Shown here: positions 9,014-17,438 of the stretch, piece by piece
Layout of the letters: each line of letters opens with the position of its first letter
Position numbering within the stretch: position 1 is the stretch's first letter
Origin: Caballeronia catudaia
GTDB lineage: Bacteria > Pseudomonadota > Gammaproteobacteria > Burkholderiales > Burkholderiaceae
Assembly (NCBI RefSeq): GCF_001544755.2
Contig: NZ_FCOF02000002.1
Span: 248,001 to 312,000, forward strand
DNA: 64,000 nucleotides
Reading direction: 5' to 3'
Notes under the pieces: model-generated
Told to the model about the DNA's origin: nothing
Databases searched by the model: none
What the model saw: only the letters and a program-made list of their open reading frames with translations
Translations under genes and position numbers: made by a program

Positions 9014-10081
9014 TTATGAAGTGTCGCCCTGTTTTCGGCGGCCCGCCATCCGGTATTCGGTCGGAGAAATGGACAGCCGCTTGCGGAAGATTTTCGCGAG
9101 GCCGTCGCCGCTGCCGGCGCCGCAACGCCGTGCGATCTTGTCGACGGGCAAATCGGTCGCGGCGAGCAGCATGCAACTCGCATCCAGCCGCGCGCGCAGC
9201 AAATATTCCGATGGCGTCAGCCCGATCTGCGCCTTGAAGCGGCGCAGGAAATTGCGCTCGCTCATCGCGGCGACGCGTGCGGCATCCGTGATCGAAATCG
9301 GCTGCACATAGTTCTCGCGAATCCAGCGCGCCGCGGCTTCGATCTTCTGACGCACGCCGCCGCCTTCGGTGTCGTCCAGCACGGTGGCGAGCTTTTGCCA
9401 CGCGCCGGGAATCGAGCGCTCCGACACTTCGCGCGCGACGGCCGAGCCATGATCGCGCTTGATGATCGACAGCGCCGCCGCGATCGGCCCTTTCGGGTCG
9501 TCGAGCGTGAGCGTCTGCTCGGCGATGAAAAGCGGGTTCGACAACGTGGACATCAGCGCGGGCGAGGTCGCCCGCTCGTCGGTGTCGCCGACGAAATCCA
9601 GCGAGCGGTTCAGAACGCTCAGATTGGCTGCGGCGAGAATGTGCGCGCCTTCGCCGATCGCCTTGACGAACGGAATTTTCGGCGCCACGCGGCCGAGGCG
9701 CTTTCTCAGGACCGCGTCGTGCCGCGCCTGCCGCGCGCCCGCGCCGCCCGCGATGAAGAGCGCGTCGCACTCGTTCATCCAGCGAGTTTCGAGGCCTTCG
9801 GTCCAGATGCGCATCGAGCAGGTGCTCGCGACGCTGCCGCCTTCACTCGACAGAAACATCAGCGAGTAATTCGGTGCGCGAGCGGGCTGCCCGGCTTCCG
9901 CAGGCAGACGAACCTGATTCGCAAGCGCGAAGACCTCGGAGATCGAACTGACTTCGACGAGCGAAAACTCCTCGAAGATCAGAATGCCGATCCGCTTCGC
10001 CGCGCTGGCCGTGTCGGCGGGCGGCGGTTCGGCGGCTGCCCGCACGACCTGGAGCCTGCCCGTGCCATTGGCGTACACCAT
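9014..10081 (-). CDS. GlxA-type transcriptional regulator (DJ-1/PfpI-like domain plus AraC HTH), paralogue 1
   Basis: This regulator of about 355 residues has an N-terminal class-I amidotransferase-like (DJ-1/PfpI) domain and a C-terminal AraC/XylS double helix-turn-helix, with recognition helices around MSERNFLRRFK and GDGLAKIFRKR. The elbow that carries the nucleophile cysteine in enzymes reads AIGEGAHILA here, with glycine at the cysteine position, so the domain is likely a ligand sensor. I chose the ATG at 10081 because it follows GGGGAGAAG. The longer frame to 10153 lacks such a site. A close paralogue lies at 11964, and both proteins begin M-x-YAN. The setting suggests control of polysaccharide genes, but the target is unknown. 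Confidence 0.88.
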   Translation of the reverse strand: MVYANGTGRLQVVRAAAEPPPADTASAAKRIGILIFEEFSLVEVSSISEVFALANQVRLPAEAGQPARAPNYSLMFLSSEGGSVASTCSMRIWTEGLETRWMNECDALFIAGGAGARQARHDAVLRKRLGRVAPKIPFVKAIGEGAHILAAANLSVLNRSLDFVGDTDERATSPALMSTLSNPLFIAEQTLTLDDPKGPIAAALSIIKRDHGSAVAREVSERSIPGAWQKLATVLDDTEGGGVRQKIEAAARWIRENYVQPISITDAARVAAMSERNFLRRFKAQIGLTPSEYLLRARLDASCMLLAATDLPVDKIARRCGAGSGDGLAKIFRKRLSISPTEYRMAGRRKQGDTS

Positions 10082-10407
10082 CGACTTCTCCCCTGTGCGG
10101 ACCGGAGCCGGCGTTCGGCGCCTCGTTCCGGTCCGATCCATGAAGGAACGCAAGTAGCGGGAAAGCGAGTTACATGGGTCGCACTATACGCGGCAGCCCA
10201 CAGTCGCCGCGCGCCGAGGCCGAAATTGACGAACTGTTGGCAGATGATCTCGATACCCGCGGGATAAGCTCACATCATTGATGTCGTCTGATGAAACGGG
10301 GCGCTTCGACGGCATGCGATGCACTGGATTCTTGGCGGGAGGGCGGGCGGCGCGCAGCGATGCGCGCCGCTCGTCTTTGCGGCGTGCGCTTCGCGCGTGT
10401 CATCCGC
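10082..10407. other. Intergenic region between gmm and GlxA-type regulator 1
   Basis: This 326 bp gap separates two co-directional reverse-strand genes and presumably carries the promoter of the regulator. The reverse-strand Shine-Dalgarno GGGGAGAAG lies just upstream of 10081. I see no convincing gene, strong hairpin or repeat in it. Small open frames here match only high-GC noise. Confidence 0.5.
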
Positions 10408-10860
10408 TCAGCGGAAATAGGCCTTCGTGTTTTCGTGGACGTCGTCGCGTGCGAGCAGTTCGTCGGGCGGGAGCCAGAGATAGCCGCTGTGCTGGTCGAA
10501 GCGGCCGATCGGCACGGTGCCGCTCAGGGTCATGGCGTGGGCGAGCACGACGTAATGCGTGCCGATGCCGTCGGCGCCCGCGAAGTTGTCGTCGTAGTGA
10601 TGTTCGTAGACGCCGAAGAAGCGCGATGCCGAACGCGCCGCGCTCGCGACGCCGAGTTCGTTGCTGACGATGCGCCTGAATGCGGCGTCGAGCGTTTCAT
10701 CCTTCTTGATGCGTCCGCCCGGTACGAACCAGGTGCCCTGCGCCGGCCGGTTGCGCCGACGCCCCAGCAAAATGCGCCGGTTGCCGTCGGTGACGATCAG
10801 GTCGATCGCCACGAGCGGCGTGAGCCGCACCACCGTCAAAAAATCAGCGTGGCTGAGCAT
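10408..10860 (-). CDS. gmm: GDP-mannose mannosyl hydrolase (Nudix)
   Basis: This 150-residue Nudix protein matches the GDP-mannose mannosyl hydrolase subgroup, which releases mannose from GDP-mannose. The Nudix box at residues 48-71 (GGRIKKDETLDAAF, then RRIVSNELGV) departs from the classical REUXEE form in the same way as the E. coli enzyme. This is why I assign it here rather than to general Nudix pyrophosphatases. The ATG at 10860 follows an ACGGAGAG site; an upstream in-frame start at 11076 adds unlike sequence. The neighbouring manC makes GDP-mannose, so the enzyme may limit or recycle that pool. It is divergent from GlxA-type regulator 2. Confidence 0.88.
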   Translation of the reverse strand: MLSHADFLTVVRLTPLVAIDLIVTDGNRRILLGRRRNRPAQGTWFVPGGRIKKDETLDAAFRRIVSNELGVASAARSASRFFGVYEHHYDDNFAGADGIGTHYVVLAHAMTLSGTVPIGRFDQHSGYLWLPPDELLARDDVHENTKAYFR

Positions 10861-11963
10861 CGTCTCTCCGTGTCTGGTGCCGGCCTGCTTCATCGGCCTG
10901 CATGCGCGCCGGGCGCAAACGATGATGCCGTCGCCGCGCCCCAGCCGACCGTGCGCGCGCGCACGCCCGACCTTTTTCTCACGATTGAAACATCGTGCGC
11001 GGCGACGCGGTGCGCCGGCCGCATCGTTGCAAATCCGGCAAAGCTGACCGATTTGCGAACCGCGCTGGCCGCACAAAACGGCTGTTTGGCGGACACAATT
11101 CCCTCACGCGGAATTAATCTCAATCCACCGATGATTACAAAGTCGGAATTCGTCGACACTGAAATGGGCGTCGACGCGTGCGCCGCCGCAAACCGGCGAG
11201 ACGAGTTTCGCTGCGATCGCCTCCCGAGTCCCGCGTGCGCGCAGCTTCAGCGCCTTCATGCGCACGCTGCATCGCAGCATCACCCTCATATGAAACTACC
11301 GCATTATGCCGTTGAATAAAAGCTGAATCGGATAATCAAAATCAATTCGCGGCGGCTGAATCGGATTATTGGAAAATCAGGATTAATTAACGGGCAATCT
11401 AATTCCACTGTTACGCACGCGTCTGCGCGGCGGATTACAGAAAGTTTTAAAATGTAACTGCGGGACCAAAAATTTCCGATTCAGCCGGACCGAACGATCG
11501 ATCTCGCGGCGATAGATGTTTCATTAATGAATCAATTTGCTTTGTCAGACAAACGCCATAACTTCCCGGAAACCCGCGGATGGCCGCGCACCGGGCCTCT
11601 GCGCGCGGCAGACTGGCCGATTCGGCGGCATGGATAGCAAAATGCGCTAACACAACGTATGGAAGTTTGTATGACAAGACCGATTTTGTTTTTCACCTGC
11701 TGAAAAACGCGACGAAGCCAATTCGAGATAGCATATGCAAATGTGCGGTCACCCTCACAGCGGAACAGAAATTGTGGTTTAAGCGCGAAAATCCGAAGCA
11801 CAAAAAAGATTGTCTGCTTATTATTCATCCCAGCGGATCGATTCCGCCAACACTTCGTTCCAATCGGTCACGGCAACCCGGCGAAGTTCGGGATAGTTCC
11901 TTGATGCGCCGCAATGGCCGAAATTCTTCCGCGCCTTCCAGGAAACAGCAGCAGAGGATGACC
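10861..11963. promoter_or_regulatory. 1.1 kb AT-rich intergenic control region between gmm and the EPS-side regulator
   Basis: This stretch separates the divergent gmm and GlxA-type regulator 2 genes and holds no gene I can support. From about 11290 to 11850 it is far richer in A and T than the surrounding DNA. The sequence GCTGAATCGGAT occurs at 11322-11333 and 11355-11366, 33 bp apart in direct orientation. An inverted GCTGAATCGGA lies at 11475-11485. Repeated sites at helical spacing suggest a regulator-binding cluster, but this is inference. Confidence 0.5.
11322..11366 (+). repeat. Direct repeat pair GCTGAATCGGAT (possible operator)
   Basis: Two copies of the 12-mer start at 11322 and 11355, 33 bp apart, which is close to three helical turns. 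A third copy in inverted orientation, one base shorter, lies at 11475-11485. All are in the AT-rich divergent control region. The motif was not seen in the other intergenic gaps I scanned by eye. Confidence 0.45.
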
Positions 11964-12962
11964 ATGCCTTACGCCAATGTAGAAACCGCCGCGGTGGGCT
12001 GGACGCCCACCGCGACGAGAGCCTCGCAGACCGAGGTCCGCAACATCGCGATTCTGTTGTTCGACGGCTTTTCCCTGCTCGGCGCGGGGATCGTCGCGGA
12101 GGTCTTCCATATGGCGAACGAGTTGTCGTCGGCGAAGTCCCGCGCGGAAGTGCAGTACGACGTGCGTTTTCTGTCGGTCGAGGGCGGCAATGTGGCGTGC
12201 TCGTCGTCGGTGCGCGTGTGGACCGACGGTCTCGATGCGCGCCACTACGGCGGCTTCGACGCGCTCTTCGTCGCGGGCGGCCGCGGCGCCGACGCCGCCG
12301 CGAAGGACGATCGCATCGTCGAATGGCTGCGCCGGGTGCAGTCGAAGACCACGGTCGTGCGCGCGATCTCCGAAGGGCGCAAGGTGCTCGATGCCGCCGG
12401 CATTGGCCATGCGCAGGACGCGCAGCGCTACGGCAACGCGACGATTCATCTCGTGCGCGACGAGCAGCAGGGCGATGCGGGCGACCGCTATGAATCGATG
12501 AAAGGCGCGCTCGTCATCGTCAAGCGCGATCTGGGCATCGACGTGTCGCGCAGCGTGGCCGAGCGCCTGATGCCGGGTTCCGCCGCGAAGCTCGTGTCGA
12601 TTCTCGGCGAGAGCGGCGCGGCGTCCGCGGGCGACAAGATCCGCGCGGCGGCGCGCTGGCTGCAGGACAACTGCGAACGGCCGATTTCGGTCGTCGATGC
12701 GGCGCAGGTGGCCGCGATGAGCGAGCGCAACTTTTTGCGCCGCTTCAAGATCGAGATGGGCATCACGCCATCCGACTATTTGTTGCAGGCGCGTCTTGCC
12801 GTCACCTGCGCGCTCCTGACGGATTCGGAACTGCCGGTCGACAAGATCGCGCGCAGGAGTGGCATGGGTAACGGCGACAGGCTCGCCAAGATTTTTCGCA
12901 AGCGTCTTCTGATCTCGCCGACGGAATACCGGATGCAGAGCAGGCGCGAAGCGAACGGCTGA
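11964..12962 (+). CDS. GlxA-type transcriptional regulator (DJ-1/PfpI-like domain plus AraC HTH), paralogue 2
   Basis: This protein of about 332 residues has the same layout as the regulator at 9014: a DJ-1/PfpI-like domain, then an AraC-type double helix-turn-helix. The DNA-binding part is nearly collinear, with MSERNFLRRFK and LPVDKIARRSGMGNGD followed by RLAKIFRKR. The nucleophile elbow reads AISEGRKVLD, so serine replaces the catalytic cysteine and enzymatic activity is unlikely. The start is the ATG at 11964, downstream of GAGGATGACC and giving the shared M-x-YAN beginning. An overlapping ATG lies 6 bp upstream. It sits immediately before manC on the same strand, so it is the best local candidate to control the exopolysaccharide genes. 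Confidence 0.88.
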   Translation: MPYANVETAAVGWTPTATRASQTEVRNIAILLFDGFSLLGAGIVAEVFHMANELSSAKSRAEVQYDVRFLSVEGGNVACSSSVRVWTDGLDARHYGGFDALFVAGGRGADAAAKDDRIVEWLRRVQSKTTVVRAISEGRKVLDAAGIGHAQDAQRYGNATIHLVRDEQQGDAGDRYESMKGALVIVKRDLGIDVSRSVAERLMPGSAAKLVSILGESGAASAGDKIRAAARWLQDNCERPISVVDAAQVAAMSERNFLRRFKIEMGITPSDYLLQARLAVTCALLTDSELPVDKIARRSGMGNGDRLAKIFRKRLLISPTEYRMQSRREANG

Positions 12963-13026
12963 GCCGCGCGAAGTGTGACGCGGGCCGCGCAAGCGCCAAC
13001 GATGGCGTAAAGCGTCGGACTATTGG

Positions 13027-13045
13027 CCGGACCCGATCGGTCCGG
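13027..13045 (+). other. Hairpin in the manC leader
   Basis: A 7 bp perfect stem CCGGACC/GGTCCGG encloses the loop CGATC, about 60 bp before the manC start. No T-run follows, so it is not a standard terminator. It could protect or regulate the leader RNA. Confidence 0.35.
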
Positions 13046-13104
13046 GACTGAATCATTCTCGGGCGGCATTGCCGTTCGACGAATACGCAGGCAGGAGTTT
13101 CTCT

Positions 13105-14634
13105 ATGACGAATGAAGCACGCACGGAAGGTGGGGTGGCGCAAGGGGCGGCAGGTGGGGAGGCAGGTCCGGCCAGGGCGGCCGGACCTTGCCGACGCCTC
13201 GTTCCCGTCATCCTCGCCGGCGGCTCGGGCACACGCCTGTGGCCGATGTCGCGTGAACAGTTCCCGAAGCAATTGATCGGCGTCGTCGGGCGTGACTCGT
13301 TGCTTCAGGCCACGGTGTCGCGCCTGAAGGGCTTTTCGGGCGATTTCAAGGTGGACGGCGAGCCCATCATCGTATGTGGCGAGGAACACCGCTTCACCAC
13401 CGAGGAGCAGACCCGCGAGAGCGGCGTCGATGCACGCATCATCGTCGAGCCCGCGCGCCGCGACACGGCGCCCGCGCTTACGCTCGCGGCGCTCGCGGCG
13501 ATTAAGGACGGCGAGGACGCGATCATGGTCGCGATGCCCGCCGATCACTCCATCGCCGATATTCCGGCGCTGCATCGCGCGATCGCGATTGCGGCGGAGC
13601 ATGCGGAGCGCGGCGTGATCGCGACGCTCGGCATTCCGCCGACGCGCCCCGACACCGGCTTCGGCTATATCCGCCTGGGCGAGGCGCTGGAAGACGGCGC
13701 ATACGGTATCGACCGCTTCGTCGAGAAGCCCGCGGCGGAGCTGGCCGCGCAATACGTCGCGGCGGGCACGTACTGGTGGAACAGCGGCATTTTCATCGTG
13801 CGCGCGAGCGTGTGGCTCGCGGCGCTCGAACAGCTCAACGCCGACATGCACGCCGCGTGCTCGGCCGCCGCGAAAGACGGCGAGCACGACGGCAAGTTCT
13901 TCCGTCCGCAGGCCGCGCTGTTCGGTCGCGCGCCGTCGGATTCGATCGACTACGCGGTGATGGAGCACATCGGCACGCCGAGCAAGCCGTGCGACGGCGT
14001 GGTCGTGCCGCTCGTCGCGGGCTGGTCGGATCTCGGCTCGTGGGACGCCGTGTGGGACGCGATGGACAAGGACGAGTCCGGCAACGTCGCGAGCGGGCGC
14101 GTGGTGTTCGAAGGCGCGACTTCGAGCTATGCGCGCTCCGAAGGCGGACGGCTCGTCGCGTGCGTGGGCACGACCAACGTGATCGTCGTCGAGACGGACG
14201 ACGCCGTGCTGGTCGCGGACCGCTCGCGCGTGCAGGACATCAAGGGGCTCGTCGCGCGCATCCGCGAGCAGCACGCGCCCGAAGCGGACACGCATCGCAA
14301 GGTGCGCCGTCCGTGGGGTTTCTACGATTCGATCGAGCACGGCGAACGCTTCCAGGTGAAGCGCATCGTGGTGTCGCCGGGCTCGAAGCTGTCGCTGCAG
14401 ATGCATCACCATCGCGCGGAGCACTGGGTCGTCGTGTGCGGCACGGCGCTCGTCACGCGCGGCGAAGAGCAGTTCCTGCTGAGCGAGAACGAATCGACGT
14501 TCATTCCGCTCGGCGTGCGGCATCGCCTGGAGAACCCGGGCAAGGTGCCGCTCGAGATCATCGAAGTGCAGTCCGGCAGCTATCTCGGCGAAGACGACAT
14601 CGTGCGCTTCGACGATACCTACGGGCGCCATTGA
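13105..14634 (+). CDS. manC: Mannose-1-phosphate guanylyltransferase/mannose-6-phosphate isomerase
   Basis: This bifunctional enzyme of 509 residues makes GDP-mannose (guanylyltransferase) and interconverts fructose-6-P and mannose-6-P (isomerase). The N-terminal nucleotidyltransferase domain shows LAGGSGTRLWPMSR (37-50) and the sugar-binding FVEKP near residue 215. The C-terminal cupin-type isomerase domain (about 390-500) contains PWGFYDSIEHG and the metal-site QMHHHRAEHW. The ATG at 13105 follows AGGAGTTTCTCT, which decides it over the upstream ATG at 13069. It corresponds to BceA of cepacian clusters and heads the forward exopolysaccharide unit with the WcaJ-type transferase, wza and wzc. 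Confidence 0.95.
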   Translation: MTNEARTEGGVAQGAAGGEAGPARAAGPCRRLVPVILAGGSGTRLWPMSREQFPKQLIGVVGRDSLLQATVSRLKGFSGDFKVDGEPIIVCGEEHRFTTEEQTRESGVDARIIVEPARRDTAPALTLAALAAIKDGEDAIMVAMPADHSIADIPALHRAIAIAAEHAERGVIATLGIPPTRPDTGFGYIRLGEALEDGAYGIDRFVEKPAAELAAQYVAAGTYWWNSGIFIVRASVWLAALEQLNADMHAACSAAAKDGEHDGKFFRPQAALFGRAPSDSIDYAVMEHIGTPSKPCDGVVVPLVAGWSDLGSWDAVWDAMDKDESGNVASGRVVFEGATSSYARSEGGRLVACVGTTNVIVVETDDAVLVADRSRVQDIKGLVARIREQHAPEADTHRKVRRPWGFYDSIEHGERFQVKRIVVSPGSKLSLQMHHHRAEHWVVVCGTALVTRGEEQFLLSENESTFIPLGVRHRLENPGKVPLEIIEVQSGSYLGEDDIVRFDDTYGRH

Positions 14635-14769
14635 GCGCGCGAAGGGCGACGGCATGACGGGTTGAGGCAGCAGCGTTTTTGCAACGGCTTTCATTCGAAA
14701 AGACGGGCACTGGCGACGGAGGAGACGAAGCGGAGCGGTAAAGGGCTGATTGCGTTTCGGGGAGATGAC

Positions 14770-16149
14770 ATGCGCGATTTACAAGGGTTGCTGGCACGCC
14801 TGTTCGACGTCGTAATGATCGTCGGCGGCGCGGCGGTAGCGTCGCAAATCAGGTTCGAGTACATCGAGGCTCACACCTATTCGGTGGCGTTCGTCGCGTT
14901 CGCGGCGGCGTTCTCGCTCGCGCTCTTTCCCGGCTTCGGCGTCTATCAGTCGTGGCGTGGCCGCAGCAAGCTGCAGCTTGCCTGTCAGGTCTCGCTCGGC
15001 TGGCTCGTCGTGCAGGGCTGCGCGCTCGCGCTGATGTTCTCGCTGCATCGGCTCGACTATGTGTCGCGCCTCTGGTTCGCATATTGGACCGCGATGTCCG
15101 GCGGCCTCATGATCGCCGGCCGCCTGATCACGCATGCGATCCTCGCGCATATGCGCAACGCCGGCCTGAACCTGCAGCAGGTGGCGATCGTCGGCGGCGG
15201 CAGACATTGCGATTCGATCGTCCGCAAGATCGAACGCTCGCAGGACACCGGCTTTCGCATGACCGCGGCGTTCAACGCGGCTCCGGCCAAGGCGCGTCTG
15301 ACCACGCGCGTGCCGGTCTACGACAACTACGATGCCTTCATCAGCTTCGTGCGCTCGCAGAACGTGCACGAAGTGTGGCTCGCGCTGCCCCTTTCCGAGG
15401 AGCGCACGATCCTGCGCTTCGTGAACGAATTCCGCGACGATCTCGTCAACGTGCGCTTCATTCCCGACGTGCGCAGCCTCGCACTCTTCGAAAGCGGCGT
15501 GACCGATCTGCTCGGCCAGCCCGCGATCGACCTGGTTGCGTCGCCGCTGTCGGCGTCGGCGCAGTTGCAGAAGGAACTCTTCGACCGGGCGTTCGCGCTC
15601 GGCGCGATCATCGCCGTTTCGCCGCTCCTGATCTGCATCGCGCTCGCCATCAAGCTGACCTCGCGCGGGCCGGTATTCTTCAGGCAACGCCGCAAGGGCG
15701 CGGACGGCCGCGTCTTCACCATCTACAAGTTCCGTTCGATGCGCATGCACACGGAACGAGCCGGAGTGCTCCAGCAGGCCACGCGCAACGATCCGCGCGT
15801 GACCCGTGTCGGAGCGTTCCTGCGCCGCACCAGCCTCGATGAGCTGCCGCAGTTCTTCAACGTTCTGCTAGGCGACATGTCGGTCGTGGGCCCGCGTCCA
15901 CACGCGCTTGAACATGACGACCTTTATCAGAAGGTCGTATCGGGGTACATCCATCGTTACCGGATCAAGCCAGGCATCACCGGCTGGGCCCAGGTCAACG
16001 GTTTTCGTGGGGAAACTGATCGGATCGAAAAGATGGAAGGACGCGTCGCTCACGATTTGTACTATTTGGGTAATTGGTCGTTCGGACTCGATATGAGAAT
16101 CATCGCCGCAACGATCTTCAAGGGACTACGCCACACCAACGCTTACTGA
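14770..16149 (+). CDS. Undecaprenyl-phosphate glucose/hexose phosphotransferase (WcaJ/BceB type)
   Basis: This 459-residue membrane protein has about four N-terminal hydrophobic segments, a central Rossmann-like CoA-binding region (IVGGGRHCD), a further hairpin helix near residue 275 and the C-terminal sugar-transferase domain. Family motifs are KFRSM (320 on), [25 protein letters not shown] and the ending [10 protein letters not shown]. It transfers a hexose-1-phosphate, usually glucose, from a nucleotide sugar to undecaprenyl phosphate, starting the EPS repeat unit. It is unrelated in fold to the WecA-type enzymes at 3398 and 24442. The start at 14770 follows GGGGAGATGAC. Its stop overlaps an upstream candidate start of wza. 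Confidence 0.93.
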   Translation: MRDLQGLLARLFDVVMIVGGAAVASQIRFEYIEAHTYSVAFVAFAAAFSLALFPGFGVYQSWRGRSKLQLACQVSLGWLVVQGCALALMFSLHRLDYVSRLWFAYWTAMSGGLMIAGRLITHAILAHMRNAGLNLQQVAIVGGGRHCDSIVRKIERSQDTGFRMTAAFNAAPAKARLTTRVPVYDNYDAFISFVRSQNVHEVWLALPLSEERTILRFVNEFRDDLVNVRFIPDVRSLALFESGVTDLLGQPAIDLVASPLSASAQLQKELFDRAFALGAIIAVSPLLICIALAIKLTSRGPVFFRQRRKGADGRVFTIYKFRSMRMHTERAGVLQQATRNDPRVTRVGAFLRRTSLDELPQFFNVLLGDMSVVGPRPHALEHDDLYQKVVSGYIHRYRIKPGITGWAQVNGFRGETDRIEKMEGRVAHDLYYLGNWSFGLDMRIIAATIFKGLRHTNAY

Positions 16150-16166
16150 TGCAGGGGACGACCATC

Positions 16167-17354
16167 ATGCACAACCAACAACAACCGGGCACCACCTCAC
16201 TGGCCGCCAACACCAACGTGTCGCGTATCTTCCGCCTCACGAGCCTGGCCGCGGCAGCTTCCATCTGTATCGTCATGACGGGCTGCGGGCTCGCGCCGGG
16301 CATGCACTTCGAGCAGCCGCCGCAACTCGTCGAGACATCGAACGATAAGGGCGATCCGGCCTCGACGGTGAACATTCCGATCACGCCGATCGACCTGACG
16401 CTCATCAAGAAGATGCGCGCGGCGATGCCCTCGGACGCGAACGATCCGAACGCGTCGCTCTACGGCAAGCCCACGCCGTACAAGCTCGGCATCGGCGACG
16501 TGCTGCAGATCACGGTCTGGGATCACCCCGAGCTCGTCGCCGCGCTGGGCCAGCCGGTGGCTCAGTCGCGCACTTCGGACGCCGCGCCTGGCTTCGTCGT
16601 CGATGCGGACGGCAACGTCCAGTTCCCGTACGTGAACAAGCCGCTGCATGTCGCCGGCAAGACCGAGACGCAAGTGCAGCGCGAGCTCTATTCGGAGCTG
16701 TCGAAGGTCTTCGTGAAGCCGCAGGTGACGGTGCGCGTCGCATCGTTCCGCGCGGCGCAGGTGTATATCGACGGCGACGTGCGCACACCGGGCGCGCAGC
16801 AGATCAACGACATTCCGATGACGCTCACCGAGGCGGTCGGCCGCGCGGGCGGTTTCGCGCTGACGGCGGACCAGAGCCGCGTCACGCTCATCCGCGACGG
16901 CGTCACGTATCACATCAACATGGCGGGCATGACCGCGAAGGGCCGCAGCCCGTCGGACATCATGCTGAAGCCGGGCGATGCGGTGCGCGTCGATTCGCGC
17001 GACGACAACGGCGTCTACGTGATGGGCGAAGTGACGCGTCCCGCCACCGTGATCCCGATGCGCAACGGCAAGATGACGCTGTCGGATGCGATCTCGCAGG
17101 GCGGCAGCTTCAACGCGGAAACGTCGGACCCGAAACAGGTCTACGTGATCCGCAACGGCCAGACGGACCAGCCGGAGGTGTATCACCTCGACGCGCGTTC
17201 GCCGGTGTCGATGCTGCTCGCGAACGGTTTCGAGCTGCAGCCGAAGGACGTCGTCTACGTGGACAACAACGGGCTCGTCCGCTTCTCGCGCGTCCTGAAC
17301 CTGCTCCTGCCGGCGATCAACGCGGGTCTGACGGCCGCCGTGCTGACGAAGTAA
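16167..17354 (+). CDS. wza: Outer-membrane polysaccharide export lipoprotein
   Basis: This 395-residue protein has a signal sequence ending MTGC, which places the lipidated cysteine at residue 40. A poly-export domain (about 100-190) and SLBB repeats follow, and it ends in a hydrophobic C-terminal helix rich in Leu and Ala. The family forms an octameric channel through the outer membrane and docks to Wzc. Wza-type signatures include YKLGIGDVLQITVWDHPE and ARPQ-like VFVKPQVTVRV. I chose the ATG at 16167, which follows AGGGGACGACC, over an earlier ATG at 16149 overlapping the transferase stop. Methionine at the -3 lipobox position is slightly unusual. Confidence 0.92.
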   Translation: MHNQQQPGTTSLAANTNVSRIFRLTSLAAAASICIVMTGCGLAPGMHFEQPPQLVETSNDKGDPASTVNIPITPIDLTLIKKMRAAMPSDANDPNASLYGKPTPYKLGIGDVLQITVWDHPELVAALGQPVAQSRTSDAAPGFVVDADGNVQFPYVNKPLHVAGKTETQVQRELYSELSKVFVKPQVTVRVASFRAAQVYIDGDVRTPGAQQINDIPMTLTEAVGRAGGFALTADQSRVTLIRDGVTYHINMAGMTAKGRSPSDIMLKPGDAVRVDSRDDNGVYVMGEVTRPATVIPMRNGKMTLSDAISQGGSFNAETSDPKQVYVIRNGQTDQPEVYHLDARSPVSMLLANGFELQPKDVVYVDNNGLVRFSRVLNLLLPAINAGLTAAVLTK

Positions 17355-17438
17355 GCGTCTGAAAGCGTCTGACCGGCGCGCGCGGGGGCGCGCCGGGTAA
17401 TCATTGTTCGACTTAAAAAAAAGCAAGCGAGCGAGATC

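Noticed and set aside
11580..11963. N-terminal extension of the second GlxA-type regulator
   Set aside because: The extra 128 residues have unlike composition and no homology to the paralogue, while an ATG with ribosome site at 11964 gives the same beginning as paralogue 1.
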